DNA from: Baylisascaris procyonis
Taxonomy: Eukaryota > Nematoda > Chromadorea > Rhabditida > Ascarididae
Assembly (NCBI GenBank): GCA_037389465.1
Contig: JAZARR010000247.1
Location: forward strand, 434,001 to 498,000
Length of the DNA stretch: 64,000 nucleotides
Reading direction: 5' to 3'
Shown here: positions 63,828 through 64,000 of the stretch, piece by piece
How the letters are laid out: every line of letters starts with the position of its first letter
Numbering within the stretch: position 1 is the stretch's first letter
Position numbers and translations under genes: made by a program
Notes under the pieces: generated by a model
Database searches by the model: none
The model's input: the letters and a program-made list of their open reading frames with translations, nothing else
What the model was told of the DNA's origin: nothing

Positions 63828-63874
63828 TATATATGCATGCCATACTACCATCACCTCCCCCCCCCCCCCCCCCC
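63741..63874. repeat. (AT)n microsatellite followed by a C17-18 run
   Basis: About 42 AT units to 63,824, an imperfect ATGCAT tail, then a run of C from about 63,857 to 63,874. Assembly length of both runs is unreliable. Confidence 0.92.
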
Positions 63875-64000
63875 AGCATATAGCAAAACGAAACGAAGAA
63901 TTAGGAATAGAGTCCTCAGCTGAAAAGCATTACATTTCGATCGACAAATACGATTAGTGCACTCTGCCAATATAGCTCTGGTGTGCCTTGAACCCAAAGG

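Overview
This window looks like nuclear DNA of a nematode, probably a parasitic or large-genome species. The evidence is an AT-rich composition, genes split into short exons by introns of about 0.2-2 kb or more, and many 3' splice sites of the nematode type (TTTCAG, TTTACAG, TTGCAG) on the minus strand. Two genes also have an acceptor-like AG just upstream of the ATG, as expected for spliced-leader trans-splicing. There are long (TA)n arrays and several foldback/MITE-like elements. I see no bacterial operon, rRNA, tRNA or CRISPR array. Long single-frame ORFs are almost all artefacts (TA repeats, G/A-rich repeats); the genes have to be read exon by exon.

Firm anchor: 23.5-31.9 kb (minus) holds a complete 11-exon gene for the alpha subunit of Rab geranylgeranyltransferase (RABGGTA). 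All splice phases agree and give about 596 residues: N-terminal PFTA/tetratricopeptide-like repeats, a C2/Ig-like insert and C-terminal leucine-rich repeats.

Left part (1-22.5 kb): every supportable exon but one is on the minus strand. In transcription order there is an unknown multi-exon gene or genes starting at 22,482 with exons scattered to about 13.5 kb. Then come two phase-compatible exons at 10.5 and 9.8 kb, one resembling the second half of an RRM. A fibronectin type III protein follows at 7.2-6.2 kb and carries an apparent one-base frameshift. A compact four-exon gene for a 98-residue unknown protein lies at 5.8-2.9 kb, and an acidic N-terminal exon of another gene at 1.9-1.6 kb. A plus-strand ORF with a signal-like start and a Cys-rich tail (21.8 kb) lies inside the first intron of the 22.5-kb gene.

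Right part (32-64 kb): more AT-rich and gene-poor. The best gene is a single-pass membrane protein on the minus strand (49.3-38.4 kb) with a likely GC-AG intron and possible cassette exons. The rest is mostly non-coding AT-rich sequence with foldback elements (37.3, 40.1, 60.7-62.1 kb), (TA)n arrays and small tandem repeats.

Functionally, only RABGGTA gives a clear role: Rab prenylation and so vesicle traffic. The other genes are unrelated as far as can be seen; closely spaced minus-strand genes could be co-transcribed, but that is inference.
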